A DNA stretch of 64,000 bases from Archilochus colubris (GCA_023079485.1 CM041084.1:11592609-11656608), one strand, 5' to 3'; shown: positions 24,491 through 40,600, counted from the first letter of the stretch. A program made the numbers and translations. The notes: a model not told the origin generated them from the letters alone.

Positions 24491-27400
24491 GGAGGAGTTA
24501 AATACATTCTAAAAGGCAGATTCAGTCTTCCTTGGTTGTCAATGAAAATTTTAGATTTAGTTAAGGATTCAGAAAATTCCTTTTTATTAATACTTTCAAA
24601 TATTTTCTGCCCCAAAGAATCACTTCATTGATAAGCACACCAACTTCATAATTATGAAATGCAAGTTTTATCAATATACTGATTTCTGATTTATAGAAAT
24701 GAAAAATATATAAGACTAGAAATTACTCAAATTTAACTCCATATTTGAATTTTCTGGAGAAAAGTATTTAGTAATTGTTTGTCTAACCTTCAAAAATACG
24801 CCACCTTCTGAGTTCAGTTTCTCAACAGCTGTATGACATTATTTTATGAAGCAGTGCTTCAGGCATGTTTCTCTTTGACACATATTTTCTGCCTTTTATG
24901 AATCCCAGTCTAATACTTGTTTACCTATTCAATGTACTAGGACCTTGGAAACACAGATCAGCTTTTTTTATCCTACTCTAGGAGCTGAGCTGGTAAATGA
25001 GAAATGTTGCTGTAGTCAGGGTTGCAAAAGCTATGATATTTTGCTGAATATCTGCCTATTCTAAAGCGAATGTATCACATCTGACTGTCAATAAAGACAG
25101 TAAAAGTAAAGAAAATCCTGTACTCATGAAATTAGAACTAATAAATAATAAGTCTTTAAATCACAGCACGCACAGTACTTGTATACCCTCCAGGGTTTCC
25201 CTTGTCTTGGGCATTACCAACAGCTGCAGGTCTGAAGGGCAAGTTGTCACCTAATTTAGAAACAAAGCCTGCACTGCTTAACACCCTTATTCTCTGCCTT
25301 TCACATGACAGAACTTGACTACTTTTGAATCCTTGCACACAGTGTATTCCTCTTCATAATATGTTTTTTAAAATGGCTTTAGCAAATGGAACCATTTAAT
25401 TTGCCTCCTGGGTTTCCACCTACTCATGCAAATATGTTGGCTCAATCATGCATTTCTTCAGCTAATCACCCAGATGCATACATCTGGTAGAGCTGTAAGA
25501 GCCTGGAAAAATCTTTCTACTGAGAAACCTGTAGAAATAGAAATAGCTACAATTCCCCAATTAAAGCTGATGTGTAACTTAAAAGCAAGAAACCAATTAG
25601 GACAGCCATGAATGAATTATTTAATAAATAATCTTCAGTCAAGTCAAAAAGTGTCTAAATCAACCAGATTTCATGCTTCTCATCATTTATCCAAGTGTTT
25701 GAATGCATCAGGGTTAGGGAAGTTTTGTGACAGTTGTAATGAGGCAATTTGGAAGAAGTAGACCTTATCCACCTTAAAATACTCAAAGGACATAATTTTA
25801 GATATATAATGAGCTTTTGATTGGCCATTTGATATCACTGTCAGGACTTGAAAATGTGTCAACTCGTTCCTATAAACTATCTGAATATAAAGGAGGAAAA
25901 AGATAGTTATAGAAATGCTTGGACCTACCTGTCATGAATGGATTTAATAACAATTAAATTGTACGGCCACTAGTCAAGAACAAAAGAGGTATTTTTTATG
26001 TATCTTTTCACATGCATGGACACATACATACTTATTTCCCCTACTTTCATTTAAAGATGGAAATCTGAAATCTATATTGAGTTAAATGTTAGAACTGGAG
26101 TGTTAGAATGTTCCATTAAATAATCACTTTTCTGTGCTCATGTATAGAACGTGTAAGATCCCTATGCTGATGTAATTCCTGTACATATTAATTAATACAT
26201 TTTTGCTTAAGCTCACCTCTCAATACTGCAACCAACTGCTTTTCTATACTTTTTTTTCTCCTCTATCTTCTTTCTCATCATTCAAATAAACCCTCTTCCA
26301 TTATTTTTTCCAGGTGCTGGTCAGAAAGACTTTTATGCAGATATGTTAGTAAAAATGTGCACCATGTATTTTGTAAGGATGCTGCTATGTTGAGTCTAGT
26401 CAACTCAGTTCCAAGGAATGAAACAAAACAAAAGGAGGATGCCATGAGTCTACAGCAAAAACTGTCTTGTACACAGACTTTGTTATTTCTAACTACTTCT
26501 ACTCTTAAGTTTATTATTCAGTATTGATTGCAGAAAATACTGAATTTAGTATTAAAATTTTCCAGAAAGTTAGTAACTTATTTTTAGTCTACACTACTAG
26601 TTACCACCTAGTTACCAGTCATTCAAGTGGTGAGTTGGATTCACAACAAATAGTAGTGAAAATAGTTAAAATATTTTATAAAGAAATATATGATAAAAAA
26701 TGTTTTTTTTCTCAGTGATTTTTCCTCTTCGTTTACTCTGCATGACAAATTTCCCAGTTATTCTAACATGATTAATAAAACAACAGAGTAAATAATAACA
26801 TGATGTAATATTATTTATTATAAAATATCATACAATAGCAGTGAATGATAAAGAAAGCAGACAGAAAAGCAGAGTTCAAAACATGACAGATTCTTGTGGT
26901 AAATTTGCTTACGTTAATAGTACTGACCTGTGGTTTAAGAAAAAAATCTGTAAATGCCTTTAAGAAAACTGCAACACTAAATGCCTGCAATTTCCTTTTG
27001 GAAGTGCACATTTTTCTATTGTTGTTTCGTGAACTTTGTGCTTCTAAGTGTATGTTTTATATAGCTTTTGCCTTGGAACTCCCTTGTTTCAATCCCCTAA
27101 AACTGTCAAGTGTAACTCCAACTGCTTTATTGTTCCCATAAATTCATATGAAACCAGTAGCTAAATCCAATTTGTGTCATTCTGTCTCTCTTTGTAGCCT
27201 GTTCTAAATCTCCCAGCACGTTCCACAAAAGTAGAATCCTATTAACACCAAATAACCACCACTGTATTTTATTCTGTGATTACTGCAGTCCTGTTACTGT
27301 CACAGCTACTAAAGAGTCCTGTCTCTCCATATGAAACCTGCAAACTCATTACCAGGTTTCTGTTCTTTTTCTTTTCACCTGATGTACATTTTTTCTGTAC

Positions 27401-29499
27401 TTATTTTTTTTTAATGAACTTAGATGTTATACATTTAGGCTCAGGACTTTGCGAAGGAATTTGCCAACCTGTAAAGTACTACTAGTTAACAGGAAAAATC
27501 TGTTGACAAGCTAACAGAGAAGCTTACACCACAAAGCTTATGTTCCTGTCTTTAGATTTACAGAAGCTGTTCTATTCCAAAGTATTGCATCGGTCCTATT
27601 TTAATGTAAGCTTAAAGATAACAACCCCTATACTGGTTTCTGAGGAAGTGAGGAATTACAATATTAAAAATTGGAAAACAATATGAATTTCAATGGAAGT
27701 CCTAAAATCTGGATTAAAGAGCATGAAATGCTGTTATAATAAGAGTAAAACCCATGAAGCACTGAAATATCAGCATGTAAAATTGAATGCAAGATCATAG
27801 CTCTTTCATTTAAAAACTAAAAAAATAAAGAAAAAAGGCTTCTGATTAAGGTTTCAGCACAGAATTGAACCTCTGCTAATGGAAAATTATAAACATCTCA
27901 GAATCTGATCTCTACCTAATATCCTAAATGACTAATTTATACAAAGACAACAAGAGACACAAAGTGCAATATGCTCATTTAAACTATATTCTAGAAGTTC
28001 CACATGAGAATGTTTGTTGTTGTTTTTTTAAAGTATGTATCTTAGTGGCTGCATCATGGTGTGCAAATCCTCTGGCACCTACAGCATCTGGAATTCTGCT
28101 CACCACACCCTCTGCCATGCCTCATTAGTAAGTTCTCCCTTCATTGCATTTGTGTGTGTTATTAGACTTCAAATCCTCTACTCCTAAAAAGGCAAAATGA
28201 CACATCTGAAATAAGACACACTAATATGTCCAGGTAAATACAAACACATAAAGGGCGTCTAAGGCTCAGGAATTGTTGAGAGAAGAATTTAGGAGCTTCC
28301 AGAAATAATAATCACCTTGACAAACTCTCAAGAAATCCTCAGCATAAATTGTCAGTCTCTACAACACAGTATGGTTAAGGAAGGTGTCTTTCCCTTCACG
28401 GTCCAAAAGACAGTGTTGGGATTTATTAGATTCAGTGCTGTGCTGAATATTAGCATGTGGTTACTGGAAAACTTGGAATAAAAAAAGTGAACTCCTATCA
28501 CTGGCAATGCTGTGCCCTAACAGAGCTGGATGTGTCTCTGATCTCTGAAAGCACAAAATCAAGGGATAGGAGGGAAGTGAGTTTTCCCCTTTTAGGTAGC
28601 TGGTTTGAATTCTGTGAGAGGAATACTGTCTGCTTGTCTAAATATGTTTCAGAAATTATGTGAAATTACTAGATGGATCATAGCAGCATGCTTAAAAATA
28701 TATACATAGAAACAGGGAAACAACATTCAAGATGTGGATAAAAAGATCATATAGTTCAAGTAATGAGCTGAACATTAAGGCAAATTTGGCTATTATGTAT
28801 GTATGCTTACGAAGACATTTTTGGTAGAAAGAGCAAAGAAATATTGTTTGAAATCTTTTTAGCCAGGAAGCTATTCCTAGGAAACTTTTAAAGAGCTTTT
28901 CTTTAATTTAGGCTGAATGATCCTGTGTTCCCACTCTATTCTGAATATATTCAGAGAAAGTGGCTTAATTCAGCTTTGAGCAGTAGAGATGGACAATAGT
29001 GCACAGAGCAGATTTTGTGAACTCAGGGCAAGATCAAACCCACATTTTCTGGAAATCTAAGGAGAAATATTTGAACAATAAATACCTTTTAAGGCATTTA
29101 AGTGGTACTGAAGTTAAAATTTTTAAAACTTTTAAAATTTGTTTAAGAAGGACCTCTAAGAGCTGTTCAGCTCCAGAAATCTTCTGGTTATTATTTGCTT
29201 GCCAGGGAAACTTCAATTTGTTCTGTCTGAAAAAAGGTATCAAGCTGACATAGAATTTCAGGTCTTGAAGGGTCAGTTTTATTTTATGCACACAATTGGT
29301 CTCTGAAAAATAATCATCTAGGTCTCTTTGTTTTATTTTTTTTCCAGGAAAAATATTTTTTTTTCACTATTCTGTTCTGGCTTTGGTCTTTTTGAGGAAT
29401 AAATCTCTGCAACCTTGCCATAGACATTTTTAAACTGGTTAATTATTTTGTCTTTTACAGCATGTTTAGGAAGTCACTAGACCTGGATCATTTCATATT

Positions 29500-29515
29500 A
29501 AAAAAAAAAAAAAAA
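29500..29515. repeat. Poly(A) run, 16 bases
   Basis: An uninterrupted A run with no recognisable retroposed body upstream. Confidence 0.85.
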
Positions 29516-32500
29516 GTGCAAATTTCTGGATCCGCTAAAGAACATTTTTTCAGAAGTTATTTTCTGTAAGAGAGACAGGAGAGAGGACTCAGTCTGAGGA
29601 TTTTATGTTGTCCTCTGGGAATGATGATCCATGAAGCCAGTTTTAGATTGCAGACTACAGCACACTCATCTGAAGAAGCAGCAGCAGAATAACAGCACTA
29701 ATTTTTTCAGAATGCCTGGGAAAGCAAATACACCTCACAACACACCCTGAAGTTCATTTCAGGTCTGTTCAGGTCAGAAGAAGGCAGTTACCCTGGAAGC
29801 CTTTCAGGGAATATTTGGCAGAAAAATAACCTTGCAAAAAATCTATTCCCCACTGTGTAAATTTTATAAATACATATATGTATAAATATATATTTATGTG
29901 CATGCATATGTATATAATTTAAAATTGGATAGAAGTATAACTTCATATTAAAAAAATAGGCAAATATTACCTGCACTTCCCTATCGTCCTTCATCCCTTT
30001 TGCAGCAACATCTCTGCCTGCATCATACTTCTATTTTTACTCTTTCATTTTTATTTGTATTACTTAATCACCAAGACAGTGAAAACCAGAACCTTCATTT
30101 CTTCTCAGATGTATTACAGTCTGCAGCTCTGGACTATCTCTTTATATTATAATCCTTCACAGTTATATCCATAGACAGACTTTACTTTGGTTTCATTCTA
30201 GTCTTTGTTGTTATCCTCTCTTGAAATTTCTTGCATTTCATTGTGCTGGGGAAGAGGCCTCTTCTTTTCAGCCTGAGATAATGTGATTTCAGAAATATGT
30301 TTCATTCCTTCACATCAAAGGAATTTCCATTTCATTCAGCATATTTTGTACTAAACAATTCCTGATATCTTTTTTTGGTATTATATCTGCTTGATTTGTT
30401 AAAAGGGATATTTAATTATACATTAAATGGATCTTCAGTCCTTTCCATAACCTCACTTCTCATAACTAATTTGCCGGCCTACAGAATTACCAACTCCCTC
30501 ACCATTTCTGCTTTCTCCTTTCCCATCTCCCATTGTCAGGAGATTAATACAAAACCAATGGCTTTACAGAGCTGTTATTTTGTAAATATCTTAACCTTTC
30601 TTGACAGTCATGACATATTTTTAAAACTGTTTTAAATCATGAGTGACTAAAAATTATGTTTATTTTATACTTTGATTTTTGGCTCAAATTTCTATTGGTC
30701 TTTTGCATGCAATGGTATTAAGACTATGCTAAAACCACTAGGTTTAGGGACCTATTACACTGCACAGAATTAAAGGATAATGATTATGTTTATGAGTATT
30801 TGAGGCACTAAATATTTTTATCAGTAATAAATGGGTAATGCTGGGTTAAAACTCACTTTAATAAAATGCAATTATACTTCTTCACAACACCTGGCATAAT
30901 GCTTAAAATATTTTAACACTTTTTAAAGTTCATACACAGTCCACAGAGCATGATGTGCACTGGAACAACACAGAGATGAAGCATGTTCTGCAATCATTAC
31001 AACTACCTAACATTTCAGAGGTTTTGTACAGTACAACTGTACAGCAATTAACACAGCAGTGTACTGGCTATACACTCAATAACAGTGTCAAAAAAACCCT
31101 GTATCACTTAATATCTCAATCATCATTTTCATGGTCACTTTCTGCATACTGCCTACACTGTTTCAGTTTTGAATTGGAACTATTTATTGATATATTGATC
31201 GAGGACAATTTAATGTTGAAAATTATTGATTTTTACTCTTCTCCATTTAAAGTTCACCTTCCAGCCACATATTAATGTCATTGTCCTGTATTTCCTTAGT
31301 CTTAGTTTTCCTTTCCTGTAATTCCTTTTGTTGTTGTAGCACTTAAAATGCCTTTTTCTTTTGCAGTGCTCCTTCAAAATACATAGGATGAGAATTCCTG
31401 GAGTGCTTAGTCTCTCCTAAAGCAGCCTAAACTGAAGAATTAGAAACATAGGACTATTACTTTTTCCTGCATAATCTTGTTCACATTGGCCTAAAATTTT
31501 CTGTGCTCTTACCTTGGTGAACACTTTAAAATGGTTGAATACAAATAATCACTGTACTGTCAAGCACCAAAATAGATATTCCCATGGGAAGAGAAGAAAC
31601 ATACGTGTTTGTGTGTGTATTTAAAGAGTTTCAAAATTCCTATTTGATATGTTCATCAAGACTGAAGTTTTCTCTTCTGTTGCATTCAAAAATCAACTGC
31701 AAATTCATAGGAGTAAATATTAGATACATCATACAATAAACTTTGTTCCACATGAAAAGTAATAATGATGAATGAAATTAATTAATTAATTAGTTACTGG
31801 TCTATCATCCTTTCTTGTCTGCATGAGTTGGCATCATATTAAGTGAAAATCCATTGTCTTCTTTTGAAATACTCATAAGACCAATTCTTGGCATCAAGGC
31901 AAGGGCTGGCAAGAAAGATTTAGTAAGATTTTCACAAAGATTTACTCCAGGGAAAGAAGCCTGAGTAATCAAACCTAAATTACAAGAACCTCAATATTCT
32001 CTTTAAATAATTATTTTTACATCATCTAGCTTTTCTCCAAAGAGTTTTACAGCACAGGTCACAGCCATGCTGAAGACTATGTTAGTGATAATTGCACTCT
32101 GACACTGTCACCTGCAGATTCATGGGAGACTGCAAAACCTAAGGCTGACAGTCAGCCTCACTGTTTCCTTGAGCAATGCTGCTTCCTGCCCCCATTAGAG
32201 ACTTCTTCCTCCTACCCCTGGACGGCTTCTTCATATATTTAAAATATTTTACTGCACATAGGAAATGTTCTTTTAATGCCTACAGAGCTATTTCATTGCT
32301 AAAACCTCTTCCTTTACAGAAAACCCTGTTCTACTTCAATCAGGTTGTTCTTTTGAATTATTTCTTTGCCTCACTGTGACATTTAGCCGCTGAGATAACT
32401 GTACATGTCTCTGAGTGCTCTCAGACAAGGGTGATAGCGTTCTAAGTGACATTACTGTGAAATTAACATTCAGAATGCTGTGCAGACACAGAATGCTATT

Positions 32501-34589
32501 ACAGGCACAAACACACATATAAAACATGTGAGAGGCAAGAGTACAAGTCAAGATACATTAGTGGAGAGACCTTCAGTTTATTAAATTGACTTGGTAAAAA
32601 AACCCTGTTGTTAATGCAGGTGACAGCAGTTAGGCAGGGAGAAAGCAAGGTTTTCCTTTTTTTGTTTTTATTGATTAATTGGTCAATGTGTGTGCAGCAG
32701 CAAGAACATAAGCTGATATGCAAGTGCTAAATGGCATTGTTCATACTGCGGTAAGCAGTCAGCTAAAAAAATATGTTTTATTGATCAGATTACCTCCTTG
32801 AGGCAGATCCGATGATAAACTTTACTGGTAGAGTTATGATGTTGGAACACTGTTGGGCAATGGGCTGATGTTTGTCTCAGCTGTTTAATGTATATTAAGT
32901 CAAAGATAAGACACCACTGAAGAACCATTCCCATGCTGTGTTTGTTCTCTGTTAGACCTCCTGTGCTGAATTCATTTGTCTGACAGTGAACTTTTGCAAC
33001 AGCTTTTTGTCTCTGGCACTGTCACTGCAGCTGCCCTGAATCAATGACTGGTAACAGTTTAGCATCATATTTAGTGTTTCTTTTTCTCTGCACTGATAGA
33101 AGTGTGGCACAGTCCACCTCATAAGATGTGCCTCCACTCTCTTGGGAGTTCAAAACTCATCTTTCTCCTCTGACACTTGGAACACAGAACCTTCTTATTT
33201 CCAGTTTCAACTCTTTTTTTATATATCACCCTTCTGCAAATTCCTTTGCTTATCTCTACTCCCCTTCAGTCTTCATTTCAAGTTTGTCATCCTTAAAAGT
33301 TTTCAAAATTACAACCTGTCTGCATGTAAGTCCTCATTTTCTTCACCTCTCCACCCTGCTGTGTTTGCTGCACTTTAACCAGCCAGTTCAATCCCACAGT
33401 GTCATGCACAGATAACCACACTAACTCCTTTGAACTCGTACCTTAATAGGGCAAAGGGGCTCAAAATAAGCTTGGTGTAGCTGTAGATTACCTTGGCACC
33501 TTGGTACTGAAGACAGCTAATAACATGACATGGGTCTTTCTGCACTATAATTTGCATCTGATTCTCAGTATCAATCTTCTCTGTTGAGTATCTTTCTTAC
33601 AATATATCTTCTTACCAAGGCAAGTCTATTCTGACTACTGCTGTACGAAGCATTTTATATTTTGTCATTCGTCCAATGACTATTGAATTGATATGTAGAA
33701 ACAACCCTTAGAACAAAGGTGAGGAGGAAGAGAAGGTGAGATCAATCTAGTAGTGATGGCTAACATCTTACTTGAGGACTGAAGTGCTTTTCCATGCAAT
33801 CTGTGTAGAAGCTGTATCTTACATATTTCTTTAACAAGTAAGCTGTTATCTAATGAAGATATGGATTTTTTTCTTTTTTTTTTTTTAACTTTTCTCAATG
33901 AAATTCAGAGTAGAATGTAGCATTAAGTAAATAAAAAGTATGACAAAGTAGCTCCTTTGTGGATGTGTTGGTCTCATCAATATGAGCATTTTAAAACTTT
34001 ACACATTCAGTTTTAACCTGTGTACTATATATTTTTGAGACGTATAGTACAAAAATGCAAATTTCTATATACATTAAAAATTATTTACATAATCCCTCAA
34101 ACTGTAATACTTGAAAAATATTTTCAGCCATGGAGTGAAAACATCTGCACAAAAACATAACATGACATTTAGGCCTTATCTGTTCTAGTAGTGATTTGAT
34201 GTATGAGATCAGATTCATAGTAACTCAGATGGTTAATTGTACTGACACTTTTTATAAAAGGCTTGGAGTATTCAAATTCACGTGTGCTTCTGTGGTGATA
34301 TGAGTAAAAAAAATACCAGCTTTTCTTTCAGTAGGTAGATGTATACCATAGTCTTGTTCCCAAAACATCTCTTTACCTCTTATGTCTTTATAAGAATCAG
34401 GAATCAAAGGCTTTATTGGGAGATTCTTTTTAGAAGACCAGTGAAAAAAGCAACCTGTAGGAAAACTAGTCATAAGGTGGCTCACAGGTCCAAGGAGCCC
34501 AGGTGCTGGGCTGTAAAGATGGCAAAGCTGGAGATGGACATAAATCTATTCACTAGTCCTTACACCAGAAATTTTCTTTAAAGGACTTT

Positions 34590-34690
34590 TACAGAAATTT
34601 TTAATTTTAAAACTTTAATTTTAAAATTGTAGCTGTAAAATTCTATTTTTAAGATTTTAAATGTAAAATACGTTTTAAAAGAATGTAATC
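34590..34690. repeat. AT-only-like low-complexity tract (TTTTAAAA words)
   Basis: Repeated TTTTAAAA, TTTTTAA and TGTAAAAT words over about 100 bases, with very little G or C. Confidence 0.7.
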
Positions 34691-37600
34691 TCTTTCAGGA
34701 TGACAAGTCACAACTGCTCTGTATCCCAGCAGAAGTACCCCATTGCATGCAGCAGTCATATTTCTCTAAGCTCAATAACACAGGCTGCTCCAGAGCATAT
34801 CTCTATTAGCTCTTCAGGAGGGAACAAGGCATGTGATAACACATGCTGGGGCATCTCTAAAGAAATAATTCAGTACTTGCTGTGAGTCAGGTGTCCTGTT
34901 CTTCCTAGTCCATGTGTGACTTTTCCAGAGAACTACGAGGCTCATTCCTGAATAAAGTCTGGATGAGTAATAATGTGCTCTGTACCTCATCAGGAAATTA
35001 AGGTCCCAAAGAGGAATAAGGGTTGACTGTCTTGGTAATAAAAAATCATGTACAACCAAAAAAATCACTCATGCAATGGTAAAGAAATGTATAGCAATGC
35101 AGGATAAACATTTTTGTGTACTTTCAATATGTATGTCTTATGAAGGATAAAAAACTGAAAAAAAATCATTTCTTATAATCAGATCATGTTCTGTTCTACA
35201 ATCTCATTCCCTTAAGGAGAAAATATGCATTTTAAAAAATCACAAATTTCTTGCTGACCTCTCTATATTATAAGTTCAATCTACCATGTCAGCCCTTGTT
35301 TTAATGCCATGAGACTCAAAATGACTTTACATGCCCAAGTTTATGTTTGTCTCTCATTGTCTAGAACTTCTTAGCCCTATGGTTCTGCCTGCAAGGAAGA
35401 AGGATTGTCTGCCTTAAGAAATGCATATGTCAGATAAAGACCAAAGCTCAAAGATTTTTCAGGCCTGTCATTTTAGTGACCCAAAGACATAAGGGCAACA
35501 TGTCAGCACAGTGAGCACCACACAAACAGGGAAATAATAAAAATACATGTAAAGATGCATGACTCCCTACGTCCTTGCCTTTACCAGTTCTGATATCCTC
35601 CAGGCTACAAATACACACATATTTCACCCTAAAGGAGGTTCAGTGTTTTATTTATAGGACTTTAAGTATTCACTTTGTCTCCTTTAGCTGCTTTGACAAA
35701 ATGGCCGGACACAAAGGCAACAACTACAAAAAAGGCTCAGTATCTGATGTAAATAGGATTACGACAGTAGAGTTAAAAGGAAAAGAGAGAGGAAAACATT
35801 TCTTTCTCTCTTCAGAAGTATCTTGGGATGAAATATGAATATGAAGACCATGATAAAGATAATTTTGTACTGAACTACAGTCAAGCCTCCCCCTCCTATT
35901 TTTTTTTTCATTTTCCCCCTCTTTCTTCTTAATAAAAATCAGGGGGAAAAAAAAAATGTCTTTCCCAACTGAATAAAGCAGAGTATTTCTGCCTATGAAT
36001 ATTTTCAATGGAAACACTAAATTTTTGTGGAGATATTTCTTTCTATAATTTCTTGTAAAAGCAAAATAATCTGAAATAGACATACCTTCTTTTGACCATC
36101 TATATTGAGCTGATGAATTATCTCTATTTCTGGCTGGTACAGAGGTGGTGCTGTTATTTTTCTCTGTTTTTCATCTTTCCTTTTCTGAGTATGTTTTTTC
36201 ATGCTTCATGTAATCTCTGACCTCAGTGCAGTATGGATCACTCAAATAAGAGAGTAATCAGTTGGTTACAAGGCAGCACACAGCTGTCTGCAAGAAGTTC
36301 TGACCTAAAATATTTAATTAAGCAGTACTGATTTTATCCAGATCTTTGCTGGCTTTCCTCCATGTCCAGACTTTGAATTATCTCCAGGAGCTCTGAAGCA
36401 CTGGTTTCAGCTTTCTATCAGAGAACATTGCAAAAAGTGAGAGGAACAACCTCACTGTTTTGTGACTGCACAGGAATATCCAGCCTCTATATTTAGGAAA
36501 GTTGAATTTTCATGTGTCTAAGTGTTTAAACCTGAGGGAAATTAATGAAAATATTATTTAACTGATAATTATAAATATTCTTTTAATACTCTACTTCTAT
36601 TTCTCTTGAAATTATCACAGACATTCTCTAAGCATTCAGAGAAATTATGGTAATGTGTTATTATGATACATTTTTAACTTTCAGTCTAAATGGAATTAAG
36701 GCCAAAGATTTAATTGCTAAATACTCAGTGACATCTAGGATATTATTTTTAACTGCAGAGAATATAATCACAGACTAGATAAAGCATTTCCAAAAGTGTT
36801 TCAAACATACCAGTGGGAATAGTCATAATTCTTTTAAAAATAAACATTTACACTTGGATATATTCAGTGTATATCTTGAGAATTTTACCTTATTTAGCTA
36901 CCCATATCAGAGCTAGCCATACCATGGCTATTGGAAATGATGAATTGCATATGTCCATACACATGTTTATTGTAGCTTTTGATGCAGTGGCCATAAGATT
37001 GTGGGAAGGCTCCTACTTCACTGTATTTGACTTTGAATCAGCATGATTGATGATAGTTGCTGTTTTTCATCAACGGGGCCAGTTTTGAAAGCCTGGAGGA
37101 CCTATACCTGTAGGCTGCTTGGGAAAAGAGAAAGACAAGAAGTGATGGTTAGATGTTTTTCCTGACCTGCTCTGAACTGCAATTTGTCCAAATCAGGTTT
37201 TTTTTATGTCCTTACTTCATCCTTGATGTCTTCCATCCACTAGTATTTCCTTTACTTCTCCTTCACTCATCTCACAATCCTTGTTCAGTCCTTTTTAGTA
37301 GTATACAGCATCCTCAGAAATGCCTGCGATCTGTAGAAAACTGGTTTATGAGAGCACACAAAAAAATTATTACCTCTTACCCTCTCACTTAGAAAAAGAT
37401 GAATGCATCTTTTAAGAAAAGGTGGATTTCAGGTGCGGCTTTTGCTTTTCAGCTTAGTTACAAGTAACAAATGTAGAGATATCAAAATAACCTATGTAAA
37501 GATACACTGAAAGTCCAAATTATTACAGAATGGGGGGAAGCTAGGATCCCATTCTTATTTCATCTTAAGCAGTCTGATTGCCTAGAAATAAAAATACCCA

Positions 37601-40600
37601 GGTTCAGATACAAGGATTTTTCCCTATGGGAGACCTCTGACTGTTATAAGGAAAATATGATATTGCAGCAATAAATCAAGGAGACACCCCCCAAAATTTA
37701 TTCTGCCACTGTCATCAATGTCAGAAGACATCAGAATCCTGATGGAAAAAGGAAGGCATCACTGGATGGAATATTTTGAGCAAATGAAGCCTGGTTCCAA
37801 GGGAAATCAAACTTTTCCAAGAATGTCACCCTCAAGATTTAGCCCTTCAGAGAAAAACCTGAATCTCAAGTAATATATATCTCCTCAAAGTACTTCAACC
37901 CAAGTGTATCAGATTTTCAGTACTGTGATCATTGGACTAACTCCCCATATGGCTTCATATATATGTAATATGCTTTGTTTATGTAACCACATAGTGTATA
38001 AATATGTGTATATATGGCAGAAGAAAAACAGAAACTGTTCACAAAGTATAGTGAATGCTAAATTATTTACTGAAGAAAAGTACAATCAGAAAGAATCACT
38101 GTTTAATTTTATTTACTTTCCAGTGGTCCTTTCATGTGCACCACGCTGAAATGAAAATCAAACAGGAAGGGTCAGTCAGAAGCAAAGTGTTTGATAAAAA
38201 GTCTGCTGGGTAAGGAAAGTTAGACCTATTACTGTTGTTTAGAAAAAATAATTTTTTAATCCAAAAAATACCACCTTCTGTGAGGAGTTTGTTATATATG
38301 TTCTGTTCCAAGAAATACATATAAGACTTAAGTTTTTAAGATGTCTACCTTAAACTTTATTACTGTAGCTCTCATTTTTTCAGTGAAAAATGCTTCCTTT
38401 TGTTTAGAAATTGTACTGTCAGTCTAAAAAGATTACATTAAAAAGTCTAATAAATTACTAGTTAATTTGGCCTCCTGCTTTTAAAGGTTTTTTTCAATTT
38501 TACCAGACATGTTGTAATGACATTTAATTTTCAGTTAAATTTGAAATGCACTCATTTTCCCCTTGCTAATTTGATCTTCTGCTAAGTCTGCTGAGAAATT
38601 CTTGTTTTCCAAGGAAGTTCCAGTTGATGAAACTTTCTACCAGTCCTCTTACTTTTACTCTGGCGACACCTTTGCTGAAAAGATGAGAACAGAAATACCA
38701 TTATGATTTACCTCTCCAGTATGAAGAAGTTAAGGCAGTCCTTATCCTTGCCTGCTTGCTGTCTTTTGGTTTCAAGGTGGATAAAAGACAAAAAAAAGTA
38801 ATATAACTTGAACAACTCAATGGAGACAAGACTTCTAGTGCAGGAGCCATCACCCAGCAATGTGGAAGCTTTTACAGTGTTTTACAAAATTCAGGGTGTT
38901 GAGACAAGCACTTTTCAGTAGTTGCACACGTCCAAATATTTAACCAAGACCCTCTGAAACATTTAGATTCATTCAAATATATCAAGGATGCCATCTAGTC
39001 TTCATAAACATTTTCAAACAATTCCCTACTCTTAACGATGGTTGCATTTGACTAAGATAAATGGTTTGAGGAAGGAACAGAATTAATGATATGAGTAGTG
39101 GATGATATAATGAGTAACTTTTGGTTGTCCGGAGATGGTAGAAATTTTTTACACTGAAAATTGTTTCTACGTTTTGAATACTAACTTCATCCAAATGTTT
39201 AAAAGTTATATGTTTTAGTGATACTTACAGAGGGGAAAAAATGAAATAAAACCAAGCTATTTTTTGCTATCTTGTGATTCAAAACTGTGAAGTTACATGC
39301 TAAATAATTTATCTTTAATTAGCTTAGCATTGTATAATGACATAAAATAATGTAGCATATAGATAAACAAAATCCTTAAAAAATCAGAGAACCACATTAA
39401 GCAGAATTCTAAACATATTGTGTGGCAAATTCTTAAGCAAAATTTAGGTTTTTCTATAGATAAATATGCACTTGAAGAAAAAAAACATAGAAAAAGTATC
39501 TAATTTTGTACCAAATTAGGAAAAAAAAAAACAGAAACCAAAAAAAACAACTATACTTAGAGAGAAGAAATTCTGAGATTTGTCCAAATCTGATTACAAA
39601 GCTCAGATGGAAAGCTCCACTGGAAGAAGCTGATATCCTCAGACATGCAAGCAACTCCTACTCTTTTTGTTGGGCATGTATCATCACCTCTTCATACATA
39701 CTTTTGTTTATCTGTGCAATGAATTAGGCATCACCTTACAGCATCAGTCATTTCTAACACCTATTATTTTTTACCAGCTACTCAGAACAGTAATTCTTAC
39801 ACAAAACCACCCTGCCTTTATAATTATATTGTTTATGCTTCTATGCAATAAAGAAACAAGAAACAGAAATATGAAGAATTTTCCTAATGGTTGCACAAGT
39901 AAAGGCAGAAGCAGAGGCCTGTACAAACCTGCTTAAACCACAGGGAAAAGAGTCTCTGTGAACCACAAAGTGATCCAGGTCATGCTACTGGCAATTAATA
40001 ACCAGGCTGAATAATTTTCTCTGAGCTTCAAGTGGTTTGTGTTTCCTCTGCTGTTTCCTCCATTGTGGCTGCCTGCACGAACTCTCAGCACAAGGAGAAT
40101 CACTGCTAAATGCTGGGTCAGTATCACAAAATGTACTTTTTTCTACAGATTTAAACAAAGACAGAATTAGATCAAGTCCATTTCCTTGGCATTCTGTCAG
40201 CCTTTGAGACTGAAAATATATGCAGTGACTGCCAGGAAACTGAATTTCAACTAGTAGAAAAGACAAGTGGGATCTGTATGGAATTTTGTCCTCAGTGAAT
40301 AATCAACATTTTGTCAATAGCTAAGATCTCTTTAAGTACTAACAGTTAAAGAAACCTTTTTTGGATTTTACATCAAATCTTTGCTGAAGTGGGAAGGGAT
40401 GTGAATTTTGTCACTGCATTTTGGTTCACCTTTAATATTGCCTGCCTGAGCCCTTTTGTTATGATTTTATCTTGATGATGAATTTTCTTTTTATATCACA
40501 TAGAGGATGTGGTAGGGAATTAGTGTCAGCTTACCATTTAACCTCTACCTGTCATTCATTTCTATTGCCATTTCTTTCCAGGTTGCTATTTACCACTGTG

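Noticed and set aside
21036..29515. Poly(A) runs as tails of processed pseudogenes or SINEs
   Set aside because: No upstream coding-like body or SINE promoter boxes were recognised, so they are listed only as mononucleotide repeats.
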